DNA of 64,000 nucleotides from Candidatus Aenigmatarchaeota archaeon (GTDB taxonomy: Archaea > Aenigmatarchaeota > Aenigmatarchaeia > CG10238-14 > SCSR01). Below, piece after piece: positions 25,301 to 33,986 of the stretch. The stretch is taken from NCBI GenBank assembly GCA_030615205.1, contig JAUWZS010000001.1, positions 273,492 to 337,491 on the forward strand, read 5' to 3'. Each line of letters starts with the position of its first letter. Positions within the stretch are counted from its first letter, which is position 1. The translations under genes were made by a program, and so were the position numbers. A model generated the notes under the pieces. It made no database searches, was not told where the DNA came from, and saw only the letters and a list, made by a program, of their open reading frames with translations.

Positions 25301-26701
25301 GAAGTCGGAGCCATAGTAGAACGGCATCTGAGGGACGGAGATATAGTTCTTTTCAATCGCCAACCGAGTTTGCATAGGATGAGCATAATGGCACATAAAG
25401 TGCGTGTTATGCCTCATAAGACGTTTCGTTTGAATGTGACAGTATGCCCTCCATATAATGCAGATTTTGACGGCGATGAAATGAACTTGCATGTTCTGCA
25501 AACAGAAGAAGCCCAGGTCGAGGCTAGTACACTGATGATAGTCCCAAAGAACATACGGAGCCCGAGATTCTCTGGTCCAATAATCGGGGCACATCGAGAC
25601 CATATATCCGGGCTGTATTATTTGACGTGTGGTGAGAAGAAATTCGACAGAGAACAATTCGTACAGCTAATAAGGGCTGTTGACAAAGATGTAGAAATAC
25701 CTAACAAAAAAACTATGACAGGGAAAGAAATATTCAGTGTATTTTTGCCAAAGGGGTTTTACATAGAACATAAAGCAAAATCTTGCACAGGCTGCGAAAA
25801 ATGCTTGAAGAGCAGATGTAAGATCGATGCGTATGTTGTGATCGAAGACGGCAAACTTATCAAAGGGACTATAGATAAATCTGCAGTAGGCGCGTTCTCA
25901 GGAAAAATAATAGATAAAATAGAAAACCAATTTGGTACAGCCGTAACAAAAAAATTTTTGTATGATATAACGAGATTAGCTCTTCATGCCATAATGTTGT
26001 CTGCATTTTCAATAAGCATATCGGATCAGGATGTGCCAAAAGAAGCTAGAGCTGAAATAAAAATTATTATAAATCGTGTTAGGAAGGATGTGAATGATCT
26101 GATTGAAAAATATGAGCAGGGAAAAATTAAAATACTTCCTGGAAGAAGTGCGAAAGAAAGTCTAGAAAGTCATATAAAACGAAGATTAAATAAAACAATC
26201 GACGAAGTGGAAGGCGTACTCGTAAATCACATCGAAGATAATTTTACTGTTATGATGGCAAAGAGTGGCTCTAGAGGGAGCTTTGTAAATCTAGTCCAGA
26301 CAGCTGCGATGGTCGGCCAGGAAATGATCATGGGACAGAGGATGGAACGTGGTTACCATGAGAGAACTTTTCCACATTTTAAACGTGGAGATATAAGTTT
26401 GGAAGCCCGAGGGTTTGTTAGCCATGGATTTAAAGATGGGCTAACTCCGTTTGAATTCTTCTTTGATGCAATAAACAGCCGAGAATCCTTAATGGACAAA
26501 TCTCTAAAAACTAGGCACTCTGGGTATATGGAACGTAGACTCGTAGGTGCGATGCAGGATCTAAAAGTCGAATATGACGGCACAGTAAGAGACAGCGTGA
26601 AACATATAGTGCAATTCGTTCCAGGCGAGGACGGTTTAGACCCATCGAAGATTACAAAGTCACAGATAGATGTAAGAGAAATTGCTGAGAGGATGAAGTG
26701 A
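22349..26701 (+). CDS. rpoB1-rpoA1: RNA polymerase B'-A' fusion (Rpo2C-Rpo1N in one polypeptide)
   Basis: 1450 residues in one uninterrupted frame. Residues 1 to about 609 are B': LRPEDLTTEHTHLELDPSII, GDKFASRHGQKGVIGLIVP (about 366-384), the CTECGMIAIH...CPICGN zinc site, and the conserved end MSYAFKLMLDELRSM. Residues about 610-1450 are A': clamp IQFGILNAEMINKMSVAKI, EGGLMDPRLGVVDPG, zinc CRVCGGNVGECQGHFG, the active-site NADFDGDEMN at 1037-1046 holding the catalytic magnesium, and bridge-helix/funnel regions. No stop or frameshift separates them; a GGTGA-TTG start-like signal survives at the seam. Normally these are separate proteins. The gene overlaps rpoA'' by 4 bases. Confidence 0.95.
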   Translation: MAGKDMAEKMVDVFLDGRYLGRTDKPEELIKEVREKRRLGLLSNQINVCYYPYSNEIKIISDSGRVRRPAIVVKDGKSKLTDEIIEKIKKGEIGWEDLIKSGIVEYLDSEEEENIYIALRPEDLTTEHTHLELDPSIILGLSASFIPFPEFDRGDRVNYGAKMIGQSIGMFATNYFNRVDTKSNIMVYSHNPLVQAYGHKLINYERHPNGTNVIVAVACFDGYNMEDAIVINASSIQRGLFWSIMMRNYDAVQKRYMGGQEDIIGIPDPGVRGYAGEDVYKYLPEDGIINPETIVNSDAVLVGRVSPLRFLGTMDQFITGIENIRETSVKLRHGDNGIVDRVFLTETTDGTKLIKVVVRDTKIPEIGDKFASRHGQKGVIGLIVPEEDMPFTEDGVVPDVIFNPHGIPSRMTMGQLLEIIGGKFAALSGNYINASAFGSVKEVELRKGLEEHGFKNDGKETMYDGRTGQRFEAQIFIGSCFYQKLDHLVSNKIHARSRGPVALLTKQPTEGRSKEGGLRLGEMEKDCLIAHGAALTLKERFDSDKTSVPICTECGMIAIHDRIKNRKYCPICGNSKIINVEMSYAFKLMLDELRSMLIYPKIIIKRGETLVDSIQFGILNAEMINKMSVAKITKTELYDQEGYPIEGGLMDPRLGVVDPGIRCRVCGGNVGECQGHFGRLDLTKPIVHVHYAKFILNLLKLFCNKCNRLLIDGSNIDKMRGRKPKFKEIMKMAKKKCPHCGEQQNKFKFIKPYTFIENKQTLSASAIRERLEKMTSEDLKSIGLNMRPEHLLLTILPISPVTVRPSITLESGERSEDDLTHKLVDIVRINERLRENIDLGAPDFIIEDLWELLQYHVSTYFDNAISGVPPARHRSGRILKTLSQRLKTKEGRFRGNLAGKRVNFSSRTVISPDPMIDIDEVGIPEIIAKELTLPVRVHEGNVKELKQLVLNGSEKVSGANYLIRADGRRKKITEQNKEEIVKEVEVGAIVERHLRDGDIVLFNRQPSLHRMSIMAHKVRVMPHKTFRLNVTVCPPYNADFDGDEMNLHVLQTEEAQVEASTLMIVPKNIRSPRFSGPIIGAHRDHISGLYYLTCGEKKFDREQFVQLIRAVDKDVEIPNKKTMTGKEIFSVFLPKGFYIEHKAKSCTGCEKCLKSRCKIDAYVVIEDGKLIKGTIDKSAVGAFSGKIIDKIENQFGTAVTKKFLYDITRLALHAIMLSAFSISISDQDVPKEARAEIKIIINRVRKDVNDLIEKYEQGKIKILPGRSAKESLESHIKRRLNKTIDEVEGVLVNHIEDNFTVMMAKSGSRGSFVNLVQTAAMVGQEMIMGQRMERGYHERTFPHFKRGDISLEARGFVSHGFKDGLTPFEFFFDAINSRESLMDKSLKTRHSGYMERRLVGAMQDLKVEYDGTVRDSVKHIVQFVPGEDGLDPSKITKSQIDVREIAERMK
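24165..24178 (+). promoter_or_regulatory. in-frame GGTGA-TTG start-like signal at the B'-A' seam
   Basis: CGCGGTGAAACGTTG at the seam has the same GGTGA ribosome site plus TTG start layout used by rpoH and rpoB'' in this operon. The TTG (24176-24178) is codon 610, in frame, and would start A' as MVDSIQFGILNAEM, close to where archaeal A' proteins normally begin. It may be the fossil of the old A' start after the B' stop was lost, or still allow some free A' to be made. Confidence 0.5.
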
Positions 26702-27822
26702 ATAAAATGAAAAAATTAGTTGCAGGAGAAATTGATTTGCCCCAGTCTTTGTTGGATAAAATAGAAGAAGTAGTGAAAGAAAAGAAATTGAACCGGTTGC
26801 AAAAAGAGAAATTGGTTGCTGCAGTAAAGAAGGAATTTATGAAAAGCAGATTTGAACCTGGAGAAGCTGTTGGAATACTAGCTGCTCAAAGCATATCAGA
26901 GCCGGCAACCCAGATGACAATGCGAACTTACCATTTTGCTGGTTCGGCGGGAATTAGAGTCACACATGGGTTGCCAAGACTTATTGAAATTTTCGATGCA
27001 AAGAGAAAACCAGAAACACCTGTTATGACCATATACCTTAGAAAGCCTTACGACAATATGGAAAGTGCAAAAAAATTGGCGGAGAATATAATAGAAAAAA
27101 ATGTAGCGGACTTGTCAAAAGGCATTGTGCTGAACTTGAATGAGAATTCTATTGATATAGAACCACATGATTTAAGGAAATTGGGAACAATAAAAACCGC
27201 AATAGAGAAAAATTTGAAAAAAGATGTGAAAATAAAACTTACATCTAAAATCGTATCAATATCTACTGTAGAGGAGATTGAAATAAAAGATCTGCAAAAA
27301 ATTAGGGAAAAGATTATGCAGATACATGTAGATGGGCTGGATGGAGTCACTAATGCAGTAGTGCGTCAAGAGGGGAACGCCTGGGTAATAACTACAATAG
27401 GTACAAATCTGGAAGAAGTGTTGAAAATAAAAGAGGTCGATGCGACTAGGACAGTATCTAATGATATACATGAGACTAAAACGGTTCTAGGAATCGAAGC
27501 AACGAGAAATATTATAATAAACGAAGCCATTAAGACATTGCAAGAGCAAGGTCTCGATGTTGATATAAGACATATAATGCTTGTGAGTGATATTATGACT
27601 CTTTCTGGCGATGTTAGATCAATAGGAAGATATGGAGTCGCTGGTTCAAAGAGTTCGATACTTGCCCGTGCTGCGTTCGAGGAGACAATTAAACATCTTG
27701 TGCGCGCTTCCATCCGAGGCGAGAAAGATAACTTTAAAGGTATATTCGAAAATGTAATGATAGGTCAAGTCATACCATCAGGTACTGGTATGTTTGATTT
27801 GATTGCAAAATTCGAAGAGTGA
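26698..27822 (+). CDS. rpoA2: RNA polymerase subunit A'' (Rpo1C)
   Basis: 374 residues from GTG at 26698; the ATG at 26707 is an alternative. Trigger-loop region GEAVGILAAQSISEPATQMT followed by MRTYHFAGSAGIRVTHGLPR, then the jaw and the C-terminal cleft (VSDIMTLSGDVRSIGRYGVA, KSSILARAAFEETIKHLVRA, and MIGQVIPSGTGMFDL). It supplies the C-terminal part of the largest subunit and completes the active site with A' in the upstream fusion protein. It overlaps the fusion gene by four bases, a coupled arrangement, and is followed by rpl30e. Confidence 0.95.
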   Translation: MNKMKKLVAGEIDLPQSLLDKIEEVVKEKKLNRLQKEKLVAAVKKEFMKSRFEPGEAVGILAAQSISEPATQMTMRTYHFAGSAGIRVTHGLPRLIEIFDAKRKPETPVMTIYLRKPYDNMESAKKLAENIIEKNVADLSKGIVLNLNENSIDIEPHDLRKLGTIKTAIEKNLKKDVKIKLTSKIVSISTVEEIEIKDLQKIREKIMQIHVDGLDGVTNAVVRQEGNAWVITTIGTNLEEVLKIKEVDATRTVSNDIHETKTVLGIEATRNIIINEAIKTLQEQGLDVDIRHIMLVSDIMTLSGDVRSIGRYGVAGSKSSILARAAFEETIKHLVRASIRGEKDNFKGIFENVMIGQVIPSGTGMFDLIAKFEE

Positions 27823-27826
27823 TAGC

Positions 27827-28090
27827 ATGAGTCTTATAGATGAGATACAATCTGCATTGAAGGAAGAAAAGGTGATAATAGGATATAAAAAATCATTGGA
27901 ATTTATAAAAAATGATTCGCCAAAGATTATAGTTATGTCGCAGAACATACCAGAGAAAAAGCGTGGGGAAGTCGAGCATAATGCAAAACTCTCAGCTAAA
28001 AAAATAGAGATATTCGAAGGTAGTAGCAAGGAATTGGGAGTTATATGCGGTAGGCCTTTTCCGATAATGTTACTTGTAATTAAAAAATAG
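27827..28090 (+). CDS. rpl30e: 50S ribosomal protein L30e
   Basis: 87 residues using the ATG at 27827 rather than a TTG eight codons earlier inside rpoA''. L7Ae/L30e fold: EKVIIGYKKSLEFIKNDSPK followed by IIVMSQNIPEKKRGEVEHNA, with the C-terminal GVICGRPFPIMLLVI. L30e binds kink-turns in 23S rRNA. The position between rpoA'' and nusA is the standard archaeal arrangement. GAGTGATAGC lies just before the start; the gap to rpoA'' is 4 bases. Confidence 0.92.
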   Translation: MSLIDEIQSALKEEKVIIGYKKSLEFIKNDSPKIIVMSQNIPEKKRGEVEHNAKLSAKKIEIFEGSSKELGVICGRPFPIMLLVIKK

Positions 28091-28116
28091 GGATACTAAG
28101 AAATAGGGGATACGAG

Positions 28117-28539
28117 ATGAATTTAACTTTCAACACAGAGAGTATCAGACTGATAACACTTTTTGAGAGAATAACACACGCTCCTGTGAAAGACTGTCTA
28201 GTCGTCGATGACACGAATACTATATACTTTATAATCGAAGAGGGAAAGATCGGAGTTGCTATTGGAAAGAATGGCAGTAGCGTAAAGCATGCAGAGCGTG
28301 TAATTGGGAAGACTATAAAACTTTTCGAATTCTCGGGGGATCTTGTATCGTTTGCAAAGAAAATAATACCACAAGCAACTAGAATAAAAGTCAGAAACGA
28401 AGATGGAAAAGTTACGATTGAAGTGCATGTTGAAAAGAAAAACCGTCCAATAGTTATTGGTAGAGGAGGAAGAAATTTAAGGATTTACAAGGAATTGTTT
28501 AAGAGAAACCAAAAAGTGGACGATTTGGTCATCCGTTAA
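28117..28539 (+). CDS. nusA: archaeal NusA (two-KH-domain RNA-binding factor)
   Basis: 140 residues, the short archaeal form that lacks the S1 and N-terminal domains of bacterial NusA. Two KH domains: the first with GVAIGKNGSSVKHAERVIGK (about 48-67), the second with RPIVIGRGGRNLRIYKELF (about 108-126). It is thought to act in transcription or rRNA processing; the archaeal role is not well defined. Located between rpl30e (26 bases) and rps12 (105 bases), the conserved order of the archaeal RNA polymerase operon. Confidence 0.93.
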   Translation: MNLTFNTESIRLITLFERITHAPVKDCLVVDDTNTIYFIIEEGKIGVAIGKNGSSVKHAERVIGKTIKLFEFSGDLVSFAKKIIPQATRIKVRNEDGKVTIEVHVEKKNRPIVIGRGGRNLRIYKELFKRNQKVDDLVIR

Positions 28540-28644
28540 TTTAGTGGTCCATCGATCAGATATACATTGATTAAAAATATCCATTAATTTGGTTTGATAG
28601 ATAGGTTATAAAAAGGTTTGTATAAAAATTACTATACGATAAAA

Positions 28645-29070
28645 ATGGCAAAGGGAGAATTTTCAGCAAGAAAGCTCCGTAAGAAACGGAAAAAGTTTAG
28701 ATGGAAGGATATAAATTATAAAAGGCGTCAGCTGAAGCTATGGAAAAAAGACCCATTGAAAGGCGCTCCACAGGCCAAGGGCATAGTGATTGATAAACGA
28801 GTTGTTGAGCAGAAAAAACCTACATCCGGGCTGTTGAAGTGCGTCCGAGTCCAATTGATCAAAAACAACATACAAATTACTGCACACGTTCCGGGAAATC
28901 ATGCAATCGAGCATGTAGACGAGCATGACGAAGTCGTTATTGAAAAAATTGGCGGCGCACAGGGTGGGCCTAAAGGAACAATGGTAGGGATAAAGTTCAA
29001 GGTAATAAAGGTAAATGGTGTTTCGTTGTCTGAAATAGTCGCAGGGAGAAAACAGAAGCCAGTAAGATAA
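28645..29070 (+). CDS. rps12: 30S ribosomal protein S12
   Basis: 141 residues from the ATG at 28645 ([20 protein letters not shown]); an in-frame ATG nine codons upstream lacks a ribosome site. The conserved decoding-centre segments are present: [40 protein letters not shown], and [21 protein letters not shown]12 monitors codon-anticodon pairing in the A site. A promoter-like ATAGGTTATAAAAAGG (about 28600-28615) suggests a second start of transcription within the operon. Confidence 0.93.
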   Translation: MAKGEFSARKLRKKRKKFRWKDINYKRRQLKLWKKDPLKGAPQAKGIVIDKRVVEQKKPTSGLLKCVRVQLIKNNIQITAHVPGNHAIEHVDEHDEVVIEKIGGAQGGPKGTMVGIKFKVIKVNGVSLSEIVAGRKQKPVR

Positions 29071-29081
29071 TGTGATAAAAA

Positions 29082-29675
29082 ATGAAAATTTTTGACAAAT
29101 GGGAGATAGATAAGATAGAGGTTACTGATTTTGGCCTTAAAAAATATATTGGATTGAGGCCAGTGATCATACCTAAAACAGGCGGACGGTATTCAAGCAA
29201 ACGTTATGCGAAACCAAAAATGAGCATAGTAGAGAGACTCATAACCAAGCTGATGGTTCCCGGCCATCGTGGAAAAAAACATAAGATATCATCCGGCCGT
29301 GCAACAGGCAAATATACAATGCATTACAAAACTGTGAAAGGAGCATTGGAGATTATTGAAAAAAGAACAAATAAAAATCCAATCGAAATTCTTGTACGAG
29401 CGATCGAGAATGCAGCAAGGCGTGAAGAGATTGCTGGTTATCAAGTCGGTGGGATAATTATCCGCCGCGCTGTTGTGACAAGTCCGCAGCGCAGAGTAGA
29501 TTTGGCGCTTAGAACTATAACTCAGGCTGCTTATAGGAGAAGTTTTGGGAAAAGAGAAAACATGGCTACAGCACTGGCAAACGAACTCATAGCGGCGAGT
29601 AAGAATGATGCCTCAAGGTCCGAAGCAGTAAAAGAAAAAGAAAGAATAGAGCGCGAGACAGAAGGTGCAAGGTAA
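29082..29675 (+). CDS. rps7: 30S ribosomal protein S7
   Basis: 197 residues, archaeal length. Motifs: KMSIVERLITKLMVPGHRGK, NPIEILVRAIENAARREEIA, QVGGIIIRRAVVTSPQRRVD, ALRTITQAAYRRSFGKRENM, all typical of uS7. It nucleates the 30S head and contacts E-site tRNA. Start is 11 bases after rps12; the EF-2 gene follows 22 bases later. The C-terminal end (EAVKEKERIERETEGAR) is charged, as in other archaeal S7. Confidence 0.95.
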   Translation: MKIFDKWEIDKIEVTDFGLKKYIGLRPVIIPKTGGRYSSKRYAKPKMSIVERLITKLMVPGHRGKKHKISSGRATGKYTMHYKTVKGALEIIEKRTNKNPIEILVRAIENAARREEIAGYQVGGIIIRRAVVTSPQRRVDLALRTITQAAYRRSFGKRENMATALANELIAASKNDASRSEAVKEKERIERETEGAR

Positions 29676-29697
29676 AGTAGCAGTTGTGATTTTTATG

Positions 29698-31902
29698 GCA
29701 AAGAAAGACGTGGTTGAGCGAATAACTAACGTAATGAATAAACCCGAGCAAATAAGAAACGTTGCGACAAGTTCTCATGTACACCATGGCAAGACTGCAC
29801 TCACGGACAATCTGATGGGAGGTGCCGGGATGCTTTCTGAGAAAGTCGTCGCTGATACAGAAAGCGGGATGTTCACATGGTTTGACGAGCAAGAACGTGA
29901 GCGGCAGCTTACAATATATGGTGCAAATGTTAGCATGGTCCATAAATACGATGAGAAAGATTACATTATCAACCTTCTTGATACGCCTGGACATGTCGAT
30001 TTTGGGGGCGATGTCACACGTGCAATGCGGGCCGTTGACGGAACGATTGTCCTTGTATGCGGCGTAGAGGGAATTATGCCACAGACTGAAACTGTTTTAC
30101 GTCAAGCGCTTCGGGAGCGTGTGAGACCAGTGCTATTTATAAACAAAGTTGACAGGTTGATACGCGAGTTGAAGCTGACACCAGAGATGATGCAAAAGCG
30201 TTTTACTAAGATTATAGACAATGTTAATGTGTTGATCAGAAAATATGCAGAAGATGAATACAAAAATAAATGGACGGTTAATGTCGCAGATGGCAGTGTA
30301 GCTTTTGGTTCTGCGACTAAGCGTTGGGCCATATCGATTCCTTACATGAAAAAAACAGGACTTACATTCAAAGACATAGTTGATTTGACTGTGCAAGGGA
30401 AGGAAGACGAGCTCGCTAAAAAGGCGCCATTGCATAAAGTAGTTCTTGATATGATTATAAAACACTTGCCAACCCCAAAAGAAGCGCAAAAATACAGATT
30501 GGATAAAATATGGAAGGGAGATCTGGAAAGTAAAATAGGAAAAGATATGCTGGGCTGTAATGCTGATGGCAAGCTGGCGATGATAGTCACAAAGATGGTG
30601 CCAGATCAACACGTAGGATTTGTTGCAACTGGTAGGCTATTCTCAGGCAGGCTTTCAAAGGGCACAGATGTCTCTTTGATAAGCCAGCATAAAACCGAGA
30701 AGATACAGCAAGTCGCGATATACAAAGGCATACAGCGAATACCTGTGGATGAAATAACTGCTGGTAACATAGTTGCTATTGTTGGTATATCTGACGCATT
30801 TACAGGCGAGACTGTAACTAATGCCGGGCATGTAATGGAACCATTTGAAGAAATCAAGCATCTATTTGAACCTGTTGTAACAAAGTCTGTTGAGCCAAAG
30901 AACACAATGGACCTTTCAAAGCTCATAAACGCGCTAAAACGAATCGGCCGCGAGGACACAACATTAAAAATAAAAATAAATCAAGAGACAGGTGAATATC
31001 TGATCTCGGGCTTAGGCGAGCTTCACTTGGAGGCAAAAGTCGAGCGAAAGCTGAAAACGATGGGCTTAGAAGTTGAAATGTCCAAACCAATTGTTGTCTA
31101 TCGAGAAGCGATTTTCGACAAGTCACCTATCGTGGAGGGTAAATCACCAAACAAACACAATAAATTTGAAATGATGGTAGAACCTCTCGAAGAGGCCGTA
31201 TACAATGCGATGAAAGAAGGGCAGCTGCCAAGTGATGTTGAAATAAAAAAGAAGAAGCTCGATTTAGCAAAGAAGATGGCCGAATTTGGCATGGATTACG
31301 ACGAAGCAAAACATGTAATACTTGTATATAATAAAAGTGTTTTAGTAGACCTGACAAAGGGTGTGCAATATTTAAACGAGGTAATGGAACTTGTGAAACA
31401 AGCTTTCAAAACAATAATAGACGAAGGGCCAGTATCTCGTGAACCATGCACGGGTGTGAAGGTCAAGCTTTTGGATGCAGCACTGCACGAGGATCCAGTA
31501 CACCGTGGTCCTGGTCAGATTATACCGGCTATACGCAGGACACTACGGTCAGCACTGCTTCGGGCGAATATAACGCTCTTAGAGCCTAAACAAATAGTTA
31601 GGATAGATATACCAGAAGAACTGATAGGAACTGCTACAAGAGAAGTCGAGAATAGACGCGGCCAGATATTGGACATAAAAACAGAAAGCGGCGCAACTGT
31701 AATAACTGCAAAGATTCCAGTATCAGATATTTTTGGCTTCGACGATTCTCTAAAATCCGCAACAAGCGGTCGGGGATTTTACAGCACGATTGAAATTTCA
31801 TTCGAGAAGCTACCAAAAGATTTGCGCGAGAAAACAATCAAACAAATCAGGGCACGAAAAGGCCTTAGCGAACAGATCCCGTCAGCAGTGGTAGAGGAGT
31901 AA
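29698..31902 (+). CDS. fusA: translation elongation factor 2
   Basis: 734 residues from the ATG at 29698 (MAKKDVVERITNVMNK). GTPase motifs: G1 SSHVHHGKTALTDNL, G3 DTPGHVDFGGDVTRAMRAVD, G4 NKVDR; then domains II-V, with the diphthamide His at about 602 in HEDPVHRGPGQIIPA and the C-terminal GGRGFYS-like TSGRGFYSTIEISFEKLP. It drives translocation. The G1 box has His at residue 30 where most translational GTPases have Asp (AHIDHGKT), and Ser at 27 where Gly or Ala is usual. Last gene of the rpoH-to-fusA operon; EF-1A follows with its own promoter. Confidence 0.95.
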   Translation, partial: AKKDVVERITNVMNKPEQIRNVATSSHVHHGKTALTDNLMGGAGMLSEKVVADTESGMFTWFDEQERERQLTIYGANVSMVHKYDEKDYIINLLDTPGHVDFGGDVTRAMRAVDGTIVLVCGVEGIMPQTETVLRQALRERVRPVLFINKVDRLIRELKLTPEMMQKRFTKIIDNVNVLIRKYAEDEYKNKWTVNVADGSVAFGSATKRWAISIPYMKKTGLTFKDIVDLTVQGKEDELAKKAPLHKVVLDMIIKHLPTPKEAQKYRLDKIWKGDLESKIGKDMLGCNADGKLAMIVTKMVPDQHVGFVATGRLFSGRLSKGTDVSLISQHKTEKIQQVAIYKGIQRIPVDEITAGNIVAIVGISDAFTGETVTNAGHVMEPFEEIKHLFEPVVTKSVEPKNTMDLSKLINALKRIGREDTTLKIKINQETGEYLISGLGELHLEAKVERKLKTMGLEVEMSKPIVVYREAIFDKSPIVEGKSPNKHNKFEMMVEPLEEAVYNAMKEGQLPSDVEIKKKKLDLAKKMAEFGMDYDEAKHVILVYNKSVLVDLTKGVQYLNEVMELVKQAFKTIIDEGPVSREPCTGVKVKLLDAALHEDPVHRGPGQIIPAIRRTLRSALLRANITLLEPKQIVRIDIPEELIGTATREVENRRGQILDIKTESGATVITAKIPVSDIFGFDDSLKSATSGRGFYSTIEISFEKLPKDLREKTIKQIRARKGLSEQIPSAVVEE

Positions 31903-32019
31903 AGAGGAATGAAGGATTTTTTAAATATATTTAAATACTTTGTTATAATTAGTATAATATTGAAATTGAAATCAAAATTGAAATTGGAATTGGTGTATTA
32001 AACAATTGAAGGTGTAAAG

Positions 32020-33300
32020 ATGCCAGCAAAACCACACATAAACTTGATGACAGCAGGACACGTAGACAGTGGAAAGTCTACTTTACTAGGCAGGCTATTG
32101 TACGATTCTGGTGCGATAAGAGAAGAAGAAATGAGAAAACTCAAAGAAGTTGCTAAAGAATTGAAAAAAGAAACATGGGAATTCGCTTATGCAGTTGACA
32201 CTACAAAAGAAGAGCGAGCTAGAGGTCTTACAATTGACCTTATGCACAGGCCATTTGAAACTAAAAAATGGTTCTTTACTGTTATAGACGCTCCCGGCCA
32301 TCGTGACTTTGTTAAGAATATGATAACTGGCGCATCGCAAGCAGACGCTGCTATATTTGTGGTTTCTGCAAAGCCTGGCGAGGGCGTACAAGAACAGACA
32401 AAGGAGCACGCTTGGTTGCTGAAGGTTCTTGGTGTGAACCAGATTGTGCTGGTTCTTAATAAAATGGATGCAGCAAATTATGACGAGAAAAGGTTTAATG
32501 AAGTAAAGGATGAAGTTGTAAAACTTTTCAAAGGGATTGGCTATAAAGTTGATGAGATCCCAATGATACCAATCTCCGCGTTCGTCGGCGATAATGTGGT
32601 CAAAAAATCCGATAAGATGCCTTGGTATAAAGGTCCGACATTGATTGAATCATTGGACCAACATATAAAGGAACCATCAAAGCCGACAGACAAGCCTTTG
32701 CGCGTTCCTATACAAGACGTTTATACAATCACAGGCGTAGGTACAGTCCCAGTTGGCCGTGTTGAAACAGGCGTAATGAAAGTTGGCGATACATTAACAT
32801 TCATGCCGACTGGCGTCCAGGGCGAAGTCAAAACAATAGAAGTCCATCATCAGCAAATCCCACAAGCTATACCTGGAGACAACGTGGGATTCAATGTGCG
32901 CGGGATAAGCAAGAACGATGTGCGACGTGGTGATGTAGCAGGTCTTCCAAGCAATCCACCAACAGTTGCAAAAGAATTCACAGCACAAATAATTGTACTA
33001 CAGCACCCGACTGTCATCACAGCAGGTTACACTCCGGTGTTCCACTGCCATACAGCATCAGTCGCTTGCAGGATAGAGGAAATAATTGCAAAAATCGATC
33101 CAAAGACCGGTCAAGTCACCAAGGAAAAGCCGGATTTCATAAAGACTGGCGATGCTGCAAGAATTCGCGTAATCCCGAGCAAGCCGTTCGTGGTAGAAAA
33201 ACAGGCCGATTTCCCAGAGCTCGCACGATTCGCAATTCGCGACATGGGCACCACGGTAGCAGCCGGTGTTTGCTTAGATGTAGTAAAAGCAGAAAAGTAG
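32020..33300 (+). CDS. tuf: translation elongation factor 1-alpha
   Basis: 426 residues, full length. G1 GHVDSGKST (14-22), switch region [15 protein letters not shown]3 DAPGHRDF, G4 NKMD, then beta-barrel domains II and III ([37 protein letters not shown]). It delivers aminoacyl-tRNA to the ribosome; its exchange factor aEF1B is encoded at 8255-8512. A 117-base leader contains an AT-rich promoter (ATTTAAATAC, about 31929-31938) and a short imprecise TTGAAA repeat; AAGGTGTAAAG is the ribosome site. Confidence 0.96.
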   Translation: MPAKPHINLMTAGHVDSGKSTLLGRLLYDSGAIREEEMRKLKEVAKELKKETWEFAYAVDTTKEERARGLTIDLMHRPFETKKWFFTVIDAPGHRDFVKNMITGASQADAAIFVVSAKPGEGVQEQTKEHAWLLKVLGVNQIVLVLNKMDAANYDEKRFNEVKDEVVKLFKGIGYKVDEIPMIPISAFVGDNVVKKSDKMPWYKGPTLIESLDQHIKEPSKPTDKPLRVPIQDVYTITGVGTVPVGRVETGVMKVGDTLTFMPTGVQGEVKTIEVHHQQIPQAIPGDNVGFNVRGISKNDVRRGDVAGLPSNPPTVAKEFTAQIIVLQHPTVITAGYTPVFHCHTASVACRIEEIIAKIDPKTGQVTKEKPDFIKTGDAARIRVIPSKPFVVEKQADFPELARFAIRDMGTTVAAGVCLDVVKAEK

Positions 33301-33325
33301 CTTTTTAAATTTAAATATCTTTGAT

Positions 33326-33790
33326 TCAAACTACTAATTTTTTATTTAGTTCTTCGAAAGAAACTTTCCAGTTTGAACTATTTTCTATTGGCTGAAAACC
33401 AAGTGCTTTAACAAACTGTTTCCCATCGGGTATTCCCAAATATCCCACACCTTCTGCTATAATTGTTTGAGGTTCTTCACCTTTTGAAGCTAAGAATGAA
33501 ATTACTTCTTTTACCCTTAATCTACCTAAACCTTTTTTTCTGTAAGCAAAATGAGTGTCCATATCTTGTATAAAAAGTATTTTCTCATCAGAAAAATATG
33601 TAGATATTATGAAAGCTATGCCTTTTTCATTTTTAAAAATACGCAAACTTATGCTATGATTATCCTTTCCTTTGTTTGATATAATTTTAAGAATAAGATT
33701 ATCTATGACTTTCTCGTGAGTAGAAACTACATAACCAGTTTCAGGGTAAGTTTTACGGTATGTTTCTTTATATTGCTCTGTAATCATCAA
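33326..33790 (-). CDS. putative GNAT-type acetyltransferase
   Basis: 154 residues. The acetyl-CoA pyrophosphate-binding pattern is visible as DMDTHFAYRKKGLGRLRVKE (R-x-x-G-x-G near residues 85-90), preceded by a beta strand (EKILFIQ) and followed by PQTIIAEGVGYLGIPDGKQF and VKALGFQPI, a common GNAT C-terminal signature. The substrate is unknown. It has a leaderless-type promoter on the minus strand (GATTTAAATCC, about 33810-33820). Convergent with tuf, with a 25-base gap that may hold back-to-back terminators. Confidence 0.65.
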   Translation of the reverse strand: MMITEQYKETYRKTYPETGYVVSTHEKVIDNLILKIISNKGKDNHSISLRIFKNEKGIAFIISTYFSDEKILFIQDMDTHFAYRKKGLGRLRVKEVISFLASKGEEPQTIIAEGVGYLGIPDGKQFVKALGFQPIENSSNWKVSFEELNKKLVV

Positions 33791-33986
33791 AACAAAGGTT
33801 TGAATATTAAGGATTTAAATCTTGTTGGTTCAAACACTACTTTCTTACATATTTTTTCTAATTCTCGGATTAATTTAACAACAGATTCAAAAAAGAAAAG
33901 AATTTAAATACAAAGGGTTCAATAAAAACTTAGTTGTAAAGAAAAAATAAAATGAAATAAAAAAAATAAAATTTGCTGTGATAAAA

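Noticed and set aside
31960-32010. TTGAAA microsatellite in the EF-1A leader as a regulatory repeat
   Set aside because: Units are irregular and short; it looks like ordinary AT-rich leader sequence.
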